Origin: Canna indica | Lineage: Eukaryota > Streptophyta > Magnoliopsida > Zingiberales > Cannaceae | Assembly (NCBI GenBank): GCA_034359265.1 | Contig: CP136894.1 | Coordinates: forward strand, 32,642,501 to 32,706,500 | Direction of reading: 5' to 3' | DNA: 64,000 bases | In this document: positions 11,373-22,721 of the stretch, piece after piece | How the letters are laid out: each line of letters starts with the position of its first letter | How positions within the stretch are numbered: position 1 is the stretch's first letter | Program-made: the position numbers and the translations under genes | Notes under the pieces: generated by a model | Databases searched by the model: none | Seen by the model: the letters and a program-made list of their open reading frames with translations, nothing else | Told to the model about the DNA's origin: nothing

Positions 11373-11726
11373 TTTCTTTATTACTCAATAATTAAAGTAA
11401 CATTCCTCGCATTTTTTATATGAATGTCTTGGAAACCACTATGGCTATCTCACTGTTTTAACAAATACTGTATTAAAAACTTGCTTGAGTCCTCACGCCT
11501 GAGGTCGGCCTAAATCCCTAGACATGGATTTTTGTCCTCAAGCCGTCGTGGTCTTCGGCCATAGAGCTCAACACTCCACTCATCGACTAGAACTCGATTT
11601 TCAACAGTCTGGTTCACAGGCCTCAGTGCCTATCCAGGGCTCCTACGCCGTCCACGACCACAAGCGCGCTTCTCGGCCCTAAATACGGCCTTCGGCTCAG
11701 TCCGACATTCTCTAAAATGAGCAACA
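11373..11726. other. Tat element 3' untranslated DNA, degenerate repeat start
   Basis: The first about 80 bases are AT-rich spacer. From about 11455 the text turns GC-rich, with fragments reminiscent of the 109-bp unit (TCGGCC, CTCCTACGCC, AGAGCTC), but regular units cannot be aligned until 11727. No gene is visible. Confidence 0.4.
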
Positions 11727-12167
11727 CGACTCCTCATGCGCAATTTTGCCTTACGCTCCCAAGTGAGCTCGGCCTGAGCCCCCAGTGCAGTTTTTAGTTA
11801 TCACGCCACTACTTTCGACCTTAGAGCCCTTACACGACTCCCCACGCGCGGTTTCGCCTTACACTCCTCGGCAAGCTTGGCCTGAACCCCCGAGTGTAAT
11901 CTTTGGCTATCATGCCACTACTTTAGGTCTTAGAGCCCTTACTCAACTCCTCGCGCGCGATTCCGCCTTACGCTCCTTGACGAGATCGACATGAACCCCC
12001 AAGTGTAGTCTTTGGCTACCACACCACTACTTCTGGCCTTAGAACCCTTACTTAACTCCTCACGCATGATTCCGCCTTACGCTCCTCGGCGAGCTTGGCT
12101 TGAGCCCCCCGAGTGCAGTCTTTGGCTACCACGCCACTACTTCTGGCCTTAGAGCCCTTACTCAACT
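11727..12167 (+). repeat. 109-bp tandem array, left part
   Basis: Units start at 11727, 11835, 11944 and 12053 (spacing 108, 109, 109, then 110 to 12163). Each contains GCCTTACGCTCC, GTGCAGTCTTTGGCTACC and CACGCCACTACTTC. The array is cut at 12167 by the SIRE-like copia and continues at 22722 in phase. 109 is not a multiple of three, so the frame at 11785-11994 is not coding. Such arrays in the 3' untranslated region are known for Tat/Ogre elements. Confidence 0.9.
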
Positions 12168-13149
12168 TTTTAGTATTGATTCTGTCAATGTTGGTTATAT
12201 TTGGCAAAAACATTTTTCCAGATTTATTCTCAGGTAAAAAGAGCTTATGTTGGAACTTATATTGTTTGTTCAGTTAGAGTTCATCCCGGTTGATGAAATT
12301 GCTGTTACTGAAATATACTTTATGGGGGTTGAAATATACGTAGTCTTAACTGCTTATAGTCTTAAAGGATTTCTGGATGGGTTGTCTGATACGATATTGA
12401 TGACTGATGGACTTGTGGTTTAATGATGATTTTGTTAACTAATTCGGGACATTTAAATCATCATTATTTTTTTTCATCATCAGTTTAGTTTCAAAAAGTT
12501 TCTCTTCATTTATTCCTTAGGCATTTCTTATTTACATAAATGATCTTTTGTAAAAAGGCCTAAGTTATGCTGATGGTTTCTATTGAAGACGACAGTGATT
12601 AAATATGATTGAAGTAAACATTTATTTAGATCTTCTAATAATCTTCTAGTGACACCTATAAATACTGGAGAAGAGATCTATTGTCGACAAATCCATTGAA
12701 CGAAAACATTGTTGCCATATATACAGGAGTAGATACTACTGAGTGCAGACTGCCAACTGCAAAAGAGGCAACAACCTTTTATCTTCGAGAAAAAGATTGG
12801 TTATCGGGCATATAACTCACTACAACACGAGGCTGTGTGGAGGACGAAACTCTATAGCAAATAGGTTTTTGTTATTTCCAAATCTCTATAGTGCTGGTAG
12901 TCGAATTTGGAGTGTGAAATCTAGAGGACTTATATTGTACTTATAGAGAGTGAATTGGGCATCTGTCCGATGAGTCCCTCGCAGATTAGGTGACTGGTTT
13001 GTCACTGAACTGCGTAAACAAATCTCCTGTATTTGCATTGTTTTTTTTTTTTGTTCTTTCTTTGCTACAATAGGCTAGTGTTAGAGCAGTTGCAACCTCC
13101 TAAGCAACTGTCCTTTACAGAAGTTCCCTAAGAGACCTATATATTGTCA
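12168..13149 (+). repeat. 5' LTR of SIRE-like element
   Basis: It starts as TTTTAGTATTGATT (TG decayed to TT) and ends TATATTGTCA. It shares both ends with the 3' LTR at 22267-22721 but is 982 bases against 455: the 3' LTR lacks about 530 internal bases. A TATAAATA box lies at 12657-12664, inside the segment missing from the 3' LTR. The frame at 12743-12946 is LTR text. Confidence 0.88.
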
Positions 13150-13151
13150 TT

Positions 13152-13165
13152 TGGTATAAGAGCGG
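13152..13165 (+). promoter_or_regulatory. primer binding site, tRNA-Met type
   Basis: TGGTATAAGAGCGG follows the LTR end by two bases. It is a variant of TGGTATCAGAGC, the complement of the initiator tRNA-Met 3' end used by most plant LTR elements to prime first-strand cDNA synthesis. One central C is changed to A. Confidence 0.8.
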
Positions 13166-13233
13166 TTGTGCTAACCTTTACTTGCACAAGATCCTTGGTG
13201 TGTCTCTTATCTTTTAGGCTCCAGATGGAATGA

Positions 13234-16100
13234 ATGCCAATGGTAAATTCTGTTAATTTTCCTCAACTTCTTATTGGAACAAACTATGCTTATTGGAAGG
13301 CACAGATGAGAGCATTCATCAAGTCCATAGATGATCGTTGTTGGGATACTATAGAAGATGGCTATACTCCTCCTTTACTTGGGACTGAGAAGAAGCCAAA
13401 GTGTAAACCAAATAACCACACTAGAGGGGGGTGGGTGGGGGGGGGGTGAATAGTGTGTAGCCTAAATACGCTAAGTTTAATTCCTATTTTTTTTTTAAGT
13501 TGGCCTAAGTATGAATTTTTGCTATTTTGAATTATATGCTTTCAAGATGCAAATGAGTAATGATTAATATCAAGCAAGATTAAATAGATAAGCAATGCTA
13601 ACATGTGAAATTTAGAGTGGTTCGGCCACACCGCCTACTCCACTACCTTGGCTCCTCACCAAGGATTTCTAACCTTAAATGTTTATAATTTGAATGTTTT
13701 CTAAGAATACAAAACACTACACCTTATCCCTCAACCTTAGAGGATGCCTCAACTACTATTCCAAAGCAAAACACTAAAAAATAAAGAAACCTAGGTGTAA
13801 CACTACACCACACTTAACAACATGAAATGAGAAGCAAATAAGAAAGAAAATACAAGTAAATGAGCTCCTCCAAGTTGCCTCCTAGTACTCCAAGGCCTTA
13901 AGATGATGTAGAAATTCGGATTGAAGACTTGAAATGAAGTTTTGCACTTAGAATCACTCTTTAAGGCTTAAGAAAATGTGTTGGTAGCTCAATGGAATAG
14001 TTGGGAGCCTTAGGAAGTGAGTTTTGGGTGTATTTATAGATTTGATATTGGAGTATGGAATCAAAGAGCCATTCAAACATTGTCTAACTTGAAAAAGAGC
14101 CATTTAGGGGCATTATGGGAATTTTGAGCAGTTTTAAAAAAAACTGGCTGGGGGTATTCTGGGAATTCTGGGTACTTTGGAGGTTTCTATCCTTTCAAGC
14201 CTTATTTTTTAGGTTAACGGTTTTCAAAAATTCCTTAAAAATATATCTTTAATTTTTTTTTACCTAAGGAACAATTATTGAGATTTTTTATGTCAAGAAA
14301 ATATCTATAGTATGTAGTCCTCCAAGGAGCCCCTATACTTTAGAAATTTTAAGACCATTTTTTGATTTTTTTAGTTTTTAAATTTTCGGGGTTCGGGTTT
14401 CGGTTTTTTGGTTATGAATTCAAAGAGGTCATCAAACTAAGGCTTAGGAGCATTTACAATAAAAGAAACTAAGTCCTAAACTAATTTTGACATGCTTAAC
14501 TCCGAAGCCTTCGATTCTTGGTTTTTCGTGATTTTTCCAACGAGCTTCAGATGCATATCGTATGTCCAACCTGAGACCAAATCTTGATGAAACTATGAGA
14601 ACCATGTTTGTTATCATCAAAACTAAGAGTGTTGCTAAGATTGAACCCTTGGGTCAACACAAAGAACCTTTATACTGAAGCAGAAGTTGTTGCTGCCTAC
14701 TATGATAACAAAGCCCTTAACGCCATTTTTAGTGGTGTGGATCCCTCTTAGTTCAAACTCATCTCTGCTTGCACTCTTGCAAAACAAGCATGAGAGATTC
14801 TGGAAACAAATCATGAAGGATCCTTGACTTTTCGTAAGTCAAAAGTCGAAATTCTGAATACCAGATTTGTGAATCTGAAATTGGGTGAAGATAAAAGCAT
14901 CCAAGACTTTCATGGGTGTATGAAAGACTTGATGGACAATGCTTCCAACCTTGGAGAACCATTCTTTGAAGAAAAGGTGGTAAGAAAAGTTTTAAGATCT
15001 ATGCCTACAAAATTTGTTATGAAGGCTGCTGCTATAGGAGAAGTTCATGATCTCTCTTCTATTACTCTTGACACCTTGATGGGAAAACTGGAAACTTATG
15101 AGTTGGAATTGTCTGAGAAGTACTCTCATAAAGAGAAAAGAAGAATTTTTGCTTTCAATGTTACTTAAGATAAGAACAAGTCTGAAGATTGTTAAGAAGA
15201 AGAGATGGATGGAGCATATGCTCTTATGACAAAGAATTTCAGAAGATTTCTAAGAACCAAGAACAAGCAGAATCAGAATGTGCAATTCAGACAGTAGTTT
15301 CAACCGTCGAGTTTTACTGGATCTAAAACAAGTTCATCTTTTGGGGAAAATAGAAGAAGTCAATATTCTATTGATAGATCTGATCTTAACCAGAAGTTTA
15401 AAGGTGTTTAGTGCTTTGAATGTGAAGAATATGGACATGTGAAGTCTGAATGTCCTAATGTATAGAGAAATCTCAAAAAGTCTTTCATAACCATATGGAG
15501 TGATAATGATGAAGAAGATAAAGCAAAAGAATCTAAGCAAGGAAACTATAGAGTTTTTGCTGCCTGCATAGTTGACACCGTTCAAGCCATTTGTATTCCA
15601 AACACTGAGGATGGGGATAACAAGATTCAATGTGTTGACAGTCATGAAGAAGCCTATCAGGAGATGTTTGATAAATAGGTTGAAGTGACACAACTTTCAA
15701 CAAGACACTCCGAAATCAAAATAAATTTTTGATTGAACAAAAGAAGAAACTCGAGGAGGAAGTCGAAACCTACAAAATTCAGATTGCTGAGAAATCTGAC
15801 AAAGAATCCAGGTTGATTTCTGAACTTGAAAAGGTAAAGAAAGAAGTCAGAATGATAAATTCCACTAGTACTCGAAATAAAATTTTGAGTGCAGGAAAAT
15901 CCAAGTCTAACCATGCTGGACTTGGATACATAAGTTCGGGACAGTCAAAACTCCAATCTCAACTGCCCGTGAAGAGTTTTTTTAAAGGCTTCTCAAAATA
16001 TCAATGGTTCACTACTTGGAAGAGAAAAAAAGTACCCATATGTTTCTATTGCAAGTGTAGAGGATATATAATTGCAAATTGTTTCAAGCTTGCCCACTAG
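13234..16100 (+). pseudogene. SIRE-like gag, interrupted by a solo LTR
   Basis: The N-terminus reads LLIGTNYAYWKAQMRAFIKS, the copia gag (UBN2-type) start, to 13401. A solo LTR occupies 13402-14659, and gag resumes at 14660 with TEAEVVAAYYDNKALNAIF and then a long helical region (14824-15168, including SIQDFHGCMKDLMDNASNLG). A first zinc knuckle is at 15412-15453 (CFECEEYGHVKSEC, intact CCHC). A coiled-coil stretch follows near 15729-15860, and a second knuckle near 16041-16082 reads CFYCKCRGYIIANC, with its H changed to Y. Stops occur at several points. Gag forms the particle that packages element RNA. Confidence 0.85.
13402..14659 (-). repeat. solo LTR, L3 family, in gag
   Basis: On the minus strand it starts TGTTGACCCAAGGG and ends GTGTGGTTATTTGGTTTACA. 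It is flanked by perfect 5-base duplications CAAAG (13397-13401 and 14660-14664). There is no internal domain, so an L3 element inserted here and then lost its body by recombination between its LTRs. TATAAATA lies at 14031-14038 (minus). A G-run at 13427-13446 sits in the conserved terminal block. Confidence 0.95.
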
Positions 16101-16160
16101 CTAAAGAAAAAGAAGCATGAAGACTCTTCTAAACAGAAGTTCAAACAAGTTTGGGTAAGA

Positions 16161-16646
16161 AAAAATGAACTTAACTGTAAAGTTGCTTTTATGTCAAAGA
16201 CTATTTCTTCTCTTGGATCATGATATTCAGGAACATGAAGGTGCAACTGTAACCTTTGGAGATGGAAGACATGGAAATGTCTTGGGAGTTGGAATTCACA
16301 ATGTTCCAGGAATTCAAGGTTAAAAGATGTTCTGCTAGTGGATGGTCTCAAAACAAATCTTGTGAGTATCAGTCAATTATGTGATAATCTAGATGTCAAG
16401 TTCAACAAAAATAGTTGCAAAGTCTTCGATAAAAATGGTGATTGTATACTTGAAGGAAGTAGATCTAGAGATAACTACTATAAGATTGCTTTCTCATCTT
16501 TCTATTTTTCTGTTGTTTCATCTGATATAAACTTGTGGCACAAAAAGTTAGGTCATGTAAATTATCAGGACCTAAAAAGGTTTGTTAATGTGGATCTTGC
16601 CAAGAAGGAAAGCAAACAAGACAGTCTCATAAGTAGTTGCAAATGA
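16161..16646 (+). pseudogene. copia protease remnant and GAG-pre-integrase domain
   Basis: The protease region runs from about SSW through GATVTFGDGRHGNVLGVG to VLLVDGLKTNLVSISQLCDN. The DSG(C/A) catalytic motif that should stand just before GATVTFGDG is absent: the text goes from SW directly to the EHEGATV stretch, so a short deletion removed the active aspartate. The open part 16338-16646 continues with LWHKKLGHVNYQDLKRF, the start of the GAG-pre-integrase zinc-binding domain. Confidence 0.8.
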
Positions 16647-17539
16647 TGGCAACTTCAAAACCTCTAGAACTCCTTCACATGAATTTGGTTGGTCCCATGC
16701 AACTTGAAAGCATTTGAGGTAAAAAATATGTCCTTGTTTGTATAAATGATTACTCACGATTCACTTGGATAGAGTTTCTAAGGGAAAAGTCCAATGCCTT
16801 CAACAACTTCAAATCGTTATGTCTAATACTCCAAAATGAACACAAACTTCCTAATCTTATAGTGATTAGAATAAGAAGTGATTATGGAAGAGAGTTTGAA
16901 AATGTATCTTTTTCTGAATTCTGTGATGATAATGGTATTCTTCATGAATTCTCTGCTCCAAAGACTCCTTAACATATTGGTATTGTTGAAAGGAAAAATC
17001 GTACTATCCAAGAGATGACTCTGGCCATGCTAAATTTCAAGAAGATCTCTGAAAGATTTTGGGCTAAAGCTATTAATTTTGCTTGCTACATTATAAATAG
17101 AGCATATCTCAAACCAAAGACTACAAAAACTCCTTATGAATTATAGAAGGGAAGAAAGCCTAAACTATGTATATTTTCATGTCTTTGGTAGCAGGTGTTA
17201 TGTGCTAAATGATAGGGAATACCTCGAAAAGATGCAAAGCAAAAGTGATGAAGCAATATTCCTTGCATATTCAACAAATAGAAAAGCCTACGGTGTCTAC
17301 AATAAGCACACTCAAACTGTTATAGAGTCACCAAATGTGAAAGTTGATGATTCATAATTCTACCAGAGTCTAACTACTGATGAAGAGGCAGATGCAACTA
17401 TTGACAAGACTGCCCAAAGTCCTTCTAAGACAATAGAACAGATTGCTGAAATTGCCAATACAATAGACTCTGAGACTAACACTGATCAAGAAAAAGAAAG
17501 TGCTACTGAGAAGTCTGCAAAAACTCTTAAGAATCACCT
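16647..17539 (+). pseudogene. copia integrase
   Basis: Reading across frames gives the catalytic regions LELLHMNLVGPM, RSDYGREFENV and GIVERKNRTIQEM. The first acid is changed: HMDL has become HMNL (AAT at 16682-16684), a G-to-A change at the catalytic aspartate. The second D and the E remain. The C-terminal part (WAKAINFACYIINRAY, then VFGSRCYVLNDREYLEKM, DEAIFLAYS) is partly open at 17136-17357. In-frame stops, for example before HIGIVE, confirm decay. A low-complexity T/E-rich linker leads to RT. Confidence 0.85.
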
Positions 17540-19090
17540 TTGAAGAATGTTATTAGTGATGTTCATGAAGGAGTCAAGACTAGAAATCAGTCCAAGAAGA
17601 GTGATCAAGACATGATCAGATACTATTGCTATACTTCAACTATTGAACCCAAGAACATCAAGGAAGCTTTAAAGGATGAATTCTGGATCATGGCTATGCG
17701 AGAAAGCTGCAATAATTTGTCAGAAATAATGATTCCAAGACCTGAAAGTGTCAATATAATTAGAACCAAGTGGGTTTTCAAAAACAAGACTGATGAAATA
17801 GGAAACATCACAAGAAACAAGGCCAGACTTGTTGCTCAAGGCTACAATCATGTTGAAGGTCTGAATTATGATGAAACATTTGCACATATTGCAAGATTGG
17901 AGTCTATCAGGTTACTTCTTGCCTTATCTTGTTGTTTGAATTTCAAACTTTATCAAATGGATGTTAATGCAGCTTTCCTGAATGGGATTCTAATTGAGGA
18001 AGTCTATGTTGAACAACCAAAAGGGATTGAAGATTCTACACATCCTGACCATGTCTATAGGCTGAAGAAAGCTTTATATGGTCTCAAGCACGCACCTAGA
18101 GCTTGGTATGAAAGACTAACTCAATTTCTGCTAATGAAAGGTTATAAAATAGGAATAGCTTATCATACTCTATTCATCAAGAAAAGGGAGTCTCAACTAG
18201 TAATTGTTCAGATTTATGTTGATGATATTATTTTTGGTTCAACTTCTAAATTACTTTCTAAACAATTTGTGGATGACATAAAATCTGAATTTGAGATGAG
18301 CATGTTTGGAGAAATGAGCTATTTTCTCAGTCTACAGGTCAAGCAATCTAAAAAAGGAATATTCATTTCACAGAGTAAATATGCTAAGAATCTAGTTCAT
18401 AAGTTTGGACTAGATAGTTCTAAGGCAGTTAGAACTCCTATCCCTACTCATGAGAAACTATGCAAGGATGATGAAGGGAAGAGTGTAGATCCCACCCTCT
18501 ATAGAAGCATGATTGGCGGCATATTATATTTGACAGCTAGCAGATCTGATTTATACTTTAGTGTTGAATTTTGTGCCAGATATCATGCAAATTCAAAGGA
18601 GTCTCACCTTCAAGCTGTTAAGAGAATTCTCAAATATGTGAAAGGTACTTTAGATTTTGGTCTTTGGTATTCTATTGATTATAAACCTTGTCTAGCTAGA
18701 TTTTCGTATGCAGATTGGGCTGGTAATATTGATGACCGAAAAAGTACATCAGACAACTGTTTTTATGTTGGATCAAATCTTGTGGCCTGGTTAAGCAAGA
18801 AGCAAAATTTTTCAGCAGAGGTGGAATATTTGGCAGTACGCAGTTGCAGTACGCAGTTAATTTGGGTGAAGAGTATGTTACTCGATTATGGTCTTTATCA
18901 AGAAGAAAAGGTTCTTTATTGTGATAACACGAGTGCTATCAAAACTTCAAAGATTCTATTGTCCATTCATGTGCTAAACTCCATGATTTAATATCAAAGT
19001 TCCAATTAAAAGGAGCCAGTTGCAACTAGTATTCACTGCAACTGAGAATAGTGGGTAACGTCTTCATCTCTTCAAAAAGGATTTCTAAAT
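17540..19090 (+). pseudogene. copia reverse transcriptase and RNase H, nearly open
   Basis: 483 codons are open from 17540 to 18991. RT motifs in order: EPKNIKEALKDEFW, KWVFKNKTDE, KARLVAQGYNHVEGLNYDETF, QMDVNAAFLNG, YGLKHAPRAWYERL and the catalytic box IYVDDIIFGST. RNase H follows: YADWAGNIDDRKSTSDN, LVAWLSKKQN, YCDNTSAIKTSK. The stretch normally reading SLSTAEAEY is shortened to FSAEVEY, a small deletion that removes conserved serines but leaves the E. After 18991 the end of RNase H continues only in shifted frames. This is the longest surviving ORF in the window, and it is not an independent gene. Confidence 0.9.
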
Positions 19091-19568
19091 GATGATTGAT
19101 ATCATGTGAAACATTTCTTTTAAGTTCGCACGTGTGCTCTCATTTATGAAAGATGAGACTGGTTAAGGATGTAGCATTCACCTCAAAGGTCATTAGTACA
19201 GTGCAGTCTAATTTTTTTTGCCAATGACCGCGTGTCATGTCACAGAATTTTTTTTGGGATATTGAAGAATCTCTAAATCTTCCTTGGACATCGCGTTACA
19301 TGTTGATTGATTTGGTTTTCACAAGATTATTCTCTCACAAAATCAATTTTCAGCTGGCGTTTCTCTTGTAACCGCAACTTCACTTTGAGTTTTCGGTGGG
19401 AGGCTGTAGTTTTATGAGAATGTGAACAAATATGTCATCATTTAAAGTCCTTTTTGCGTTACAACATGATTCAATTTCTTGAGATCTTAATCGTCAACCT
19501 CAATCTTCTTTCATTCTACAATCTATTTAAGCCGAAGTTCCATTACAAAGCAATAAAAAGATAAAATA
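19091..19568. other. spacer between pol and extra ORF
   Basis: Non-coding 478 bases with T-rich runs. SIRE/Maximus elements usually have such a spacer after pol. No splice or promoter signal stands out to me. Confidence 0.4.
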
Positions 19569-20252
19569 ATGAGCTCAGAGAAAGAGATGGAAGCTTCATT
19601 GGCAAAAGAGATGGTGTTCCCAAGTCATGCTGAAATTGTCGACACACAAAATCGAGCACCATCCCCTGAAAAGATATCATCTCCATCTACCTCTCATGGT
19701 CAAAAGCAGAGAAAGAAATCCAAAGGAAAAGCTACAGAACGTTCTGGTAGAGGTATAGTATCTGTAACCCTCACATTGCTTTTTATTTTTCCTAGTTGTG
19801 AAGAAGATTTATCTTCTGAGGGGGAGGAATTATGTTATGAGGGGGTAGATAAAGAATAAATAGATATTTCTTCTAAGTCCATTTTTATAACTAACAAGAA
19901 ACATGACTCAATTCCTGGAAAGACGGGTTTTAAAACTGAGTCAGTGAAAGGTAAAACTACAGCTGAGGTAGTCAAGACTGACACTAGGTTGAACGTCTCT
20001 ATGCCAACTACTACTAAAATAACCTCAATGCTTGCATCTAAAGAAACAGAGTACTACCCGGCTCCTGAAACTGGAACAAAAATAGCCATTCGTGATGAAC
20101 TGTTCAAAACACAAGTGTTGTTGGCAGCTCTTCATCTGCAGGTAATATCTCTTGAGAAAAAGATGACTAAATATTCTATAGACAGTAATGAAGGGGTTCC
20201 TTGTTGGTATTTTGGAGAAGGTTATGGTTGGCCGGGTCCAGGCAGCTATTAA
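19569..20252 (+). pseudogene. extra ORF between pol and 3' LTR of SIRE-like copia
   Basis: A single frame of about 227 codons, starting MSSEKEMEASLAKEMV, is broken once by TAA at 19857-19859 and continues in the same frame to TAG/TAA near 20250. The N-terminal half is polar with a basic patch (HGQKQRKKSKGKATERSGRG), followed by a short hydrophobic run (IVSVTLTLLFIF) and an acidic stretch. The second half has a helical segment (ELFKTQVLLAALHLQVISLE). SIRE/Maximus elements often carry an 'env-like' ORF here, but I see no signal peptide and only one weak hydrophobic segment, so an envelope role is not supported. A solo LTR interrupts the region right after the ORF. Confidence 0.55.
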
Positions 20253-20271
20253 TCTTCTGAGAAAAAGTAAC

Positions 20272-21889
20272 TATTGGCTTAAGGTTTTCAACCTTGGTCT
20301 TAATCTCGGTTTTGATGATAACAAACATAGAACTAATATTTCATTGAGAAATACTTTCAGGTTCCAAGTTGGTTAACGCACGACGTCCGCGATCGGAAAA
20401 ATCAGAGAAATCAGCAAGGACGCTCGTCGACGCTCGGGATTCTTCGGGATGTTAAAGTTTAGGTCTAGGGTGTCTAGTTTATGTTGTAAATCCTCATGAT
20501 GATGCATAAGAACGCAAAAACCAAACTCGTACCCCAAAACATGAAAACTCGGACCCCGCCTTGAAATTCAGTAAGCCTAGGGAGCTCCATGGAGGGCTAT
20601 ATGACCTAGACATTTTCTTGACACAAAAAATACCGATAATTGTTCCTTAGGTAAAAACTAGATAACGAGGTATTTTTAAGGAATTTTTGGAAGCCTTTAG
20701 CATATCCATATTTGACCCGGGAGATTAGAAAATTTCTATTTTCCTAAAATTTGTACTAGACCCCAAAAACTAGATTTTGATTTTGATTTTGATTTTTAAG
20801 GATTTTGATTTTTTAGATATTTTTATTGAGTCCATATGGGGATATGGGGGGTAATCCTTATATAATATTTATGTTTTAAATAAGTAAACAAGCAAAAAAA
20901 ACTAGCCTAAACAGTCTGCCCTGCCCAAGTTCGATCGACCGCACGAAGGAGAAGGCATTTCGATTGACCGACTGGTCGACCGAACGTTACCCAGAACGGG
21001 CAGAATGCCTTCGGTCGCTCGGGCGATCGCTTGGTCGATTGACCGACGTTCGACCAGACCAGCGATCGACGGTATAACGACTTGAAAAATAGTCATTTAT
21101 ACCCGTTGTGCCCGACCACCACTTGGTGGTTTACCTATTTAAAGGCCTTCTAAGCCTTCCTATGACACTCTAATACTTCATGAGACATCCTTTGACACCT
21201 ACAAGCTTTGATTGAGCCATCTTTGTTGAAACCCTAGCCTTCTATCTTGTTTTTCTTGAGTTTTCCTTCAATCTTGATTTGATTCATCATCAAGGCATCA
21301 TGAGGAGCTAGGATTCATTGTGTTGGAGCTAAGTATTTGTGTTATTGTATTTTTCTCCATTACTTGTATATTTTTTTGTTTATTTCATTGTATTTGAACT
21401 TGTGTAAACCTAGGTTGCAAGGTTTGATAGATTGGGTGGTTGCCTATGTTTGAGGCTTAATTCCACCGGTGTAAACATAGTTTACTAGAATTAGTTGAGT
21501 TGTCCCTTAGGGTTTAGGTGGAAGAGTGCTCTCGATAAGAAGGCAGAGACTTCCGGGTGTGGAAGTGCCTTAGGTTGAGAGTGAGACTCTTCGGGTCAAA
21601 GTTCTCGTTGTAAGGGAAACAAGATTAATCTAGTAAAACTTAGTTTGGAAATCCTAAGCTGGGTGCTTAGGTAGTAGAGTAGGCATTGGGGCCGAACCAC
21701 TATAAACAATTGTGTTAGCATTGTTCTCTTTGTGTATCGCATTGTTTATCTTCATTACTCGCTTCCGTATTTAGTCGTTGAATTGTAAATTGCCTAAGTA
21801 GTTTAAGAAAAGTTTAAAATCAAATTTAGGAAAATAGATTTAGTTGACACACTATTCACCCCCCATCTAGTGTGGCCATTTCACCAACA
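20272..21889 (+). repeat. solo LTR, L2 family
   Basis: It starts TATTGGCTTAAGG (TG decayed to TA) and ends GTGTGGCCATTTCACCAACA. Flanks are GTAAC (20267-20271) and GTGAC (21890-21894), a 5-base duplication with one A/G difference. Length 1618 matches the L2 LTR at 42480-44099 (1620). A TCGA/GGTCGACC-rich block lies at about 20930-21075. No internal domain is present. The frame 20902-21096 is a by-product of the GC-rich block. Confidence 0.92.
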
Positions 21890-22254
21890 GTGACTGGTCC
21901 AGCCCTTTGGCTTATTCGGCCAAAAAGTGGGAGATATGTGTGGTTTTTGAATAATTGGGTTCTGTTCTTGTTAAGGTCTGGTTTGAAGTAAAGTCTTAAC
22001 CAGTCTATGATGTATGCATGTTGGTTATGTGGTGGTTTTTGGTACTATTCTATAACTGCTTTGTGATGCCTGTATATGAACTCTATGATGGTGTTGATAA
22101 TGGTCTTGAATAGTTTTAAAATCTGTGATGGCTCAAGTTTGAAAACTATTTAATCTTGACAGAACGTATGGTTATATCTGTGAAAAATCTCTTCTGTTAC
22201 TAATCTCTCTTTATATCATTATTTATGACAGGTTGGGTTTTTGCCAAATAAGCC
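21890..22254 (+). other. 3' non-coding region of SIRE-like element
   Basis: T/G-rich DNA between the solo LTR and the PPT. The first codons (TGPALWLIRPKSG) could be the tail of the extra ORF. Repeated TTGGTTATGTGG-like text is visible, with no further gene. Confidence 0.45.
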
Positions 22255-22266
22255 AAAGGGGGAGAC
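22255..22266 (+). other. polypurine tract of SIRE-like element
   Basis: AAAGGGGGAGAC directly precedes the 3' LTR start TGTTAGTATTG and fixes the boundary at 22267. Confidence 0.88.
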
Positions 22267-22721
22267 TGTTAGTATTGATTTTGTGAATGTTGGCTATATT
22301 TGGCAAAATTGTTTTTCCAAATTTATTCTCAGGTAAAAAGATATTTCACAAACTTCTCAAGTAAAAGGACGGAACTCTGTGGCTGTGATGTACGTCATAC
22401 AGAGACAAGTTGGTATTTACTTGTAATAGCAAATATATTTTTGTTATATCTGATTCACTGTAGTACTGGTAGTCGGACTTTGGGTGTGAAATCTAGAGGA
22501 CTTATATTGTACTTATAGAGAGTGAATTGGGCATCTGTTTGGTGATTGCCCCGTAGATTAGGTGACTGTTTGTCAGTGAACTATGTAAACAAATCTCCTG
22601 TGTTTCCATTCCGTTTTTGTTTTGGTTATTTCTTTGCTACAATAGGCTAGTGTTAGAGCAGTTGCAACTTCCTAAGCAATTGTCCATTATAGAAGTTCCC
22701 TAAGAGACCTATATATTGTCA
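22267..22721 (+). repeat. 3' LTR of SIRE-like element, internally deleted
   Basis: It starts TGTTAGTATTGATT and ends TATATTGTCA, followed at once by the target duplication CAACT. Compared with the 5' LTR it lacks about 530 bases between the CAGGTAAAAAGA segment and the GTACTGGTAGTCG segment, including the TATA box. Confidence 0.9.

Larger units (their letters stand above)
12168..22721 (+). mobile_element. SIRE-like Ty1/copia element with two solo LTRs inside
   Basis: Both LTRs, PBS and PPT can be placed, and a perfect 5-base target duplication CAACT flanks the element (12163-12167 and 22722-22726). It sits between two units of the 109-bp array. The order gag, protease, integrase, RT, RNase H is copia. 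A long region between pol and the 3' LTR holds an extra ORF, a layout typical of the SIRE/Maximus lineage. Two solo LTRs (13402-14659 and 20272-21889) inserted later; without them the element is about 7.7 kb. The polyprotein is broken by many stops and deletions. Confidence 0.92.

Noticed and set aside
11785..11994. Proline/leucine-rich frame, with similar ones at 23118-23318 and 23294-23665
   Set aside because: They come from the 109-bp array, whose unit length is not a multiple of three.
19569..20252. Calling the extra ORF an envelope gene
   Set aside because: Position alone suggests it; no signal peptide, cleavage site or clear transmembrane anchor is visible.
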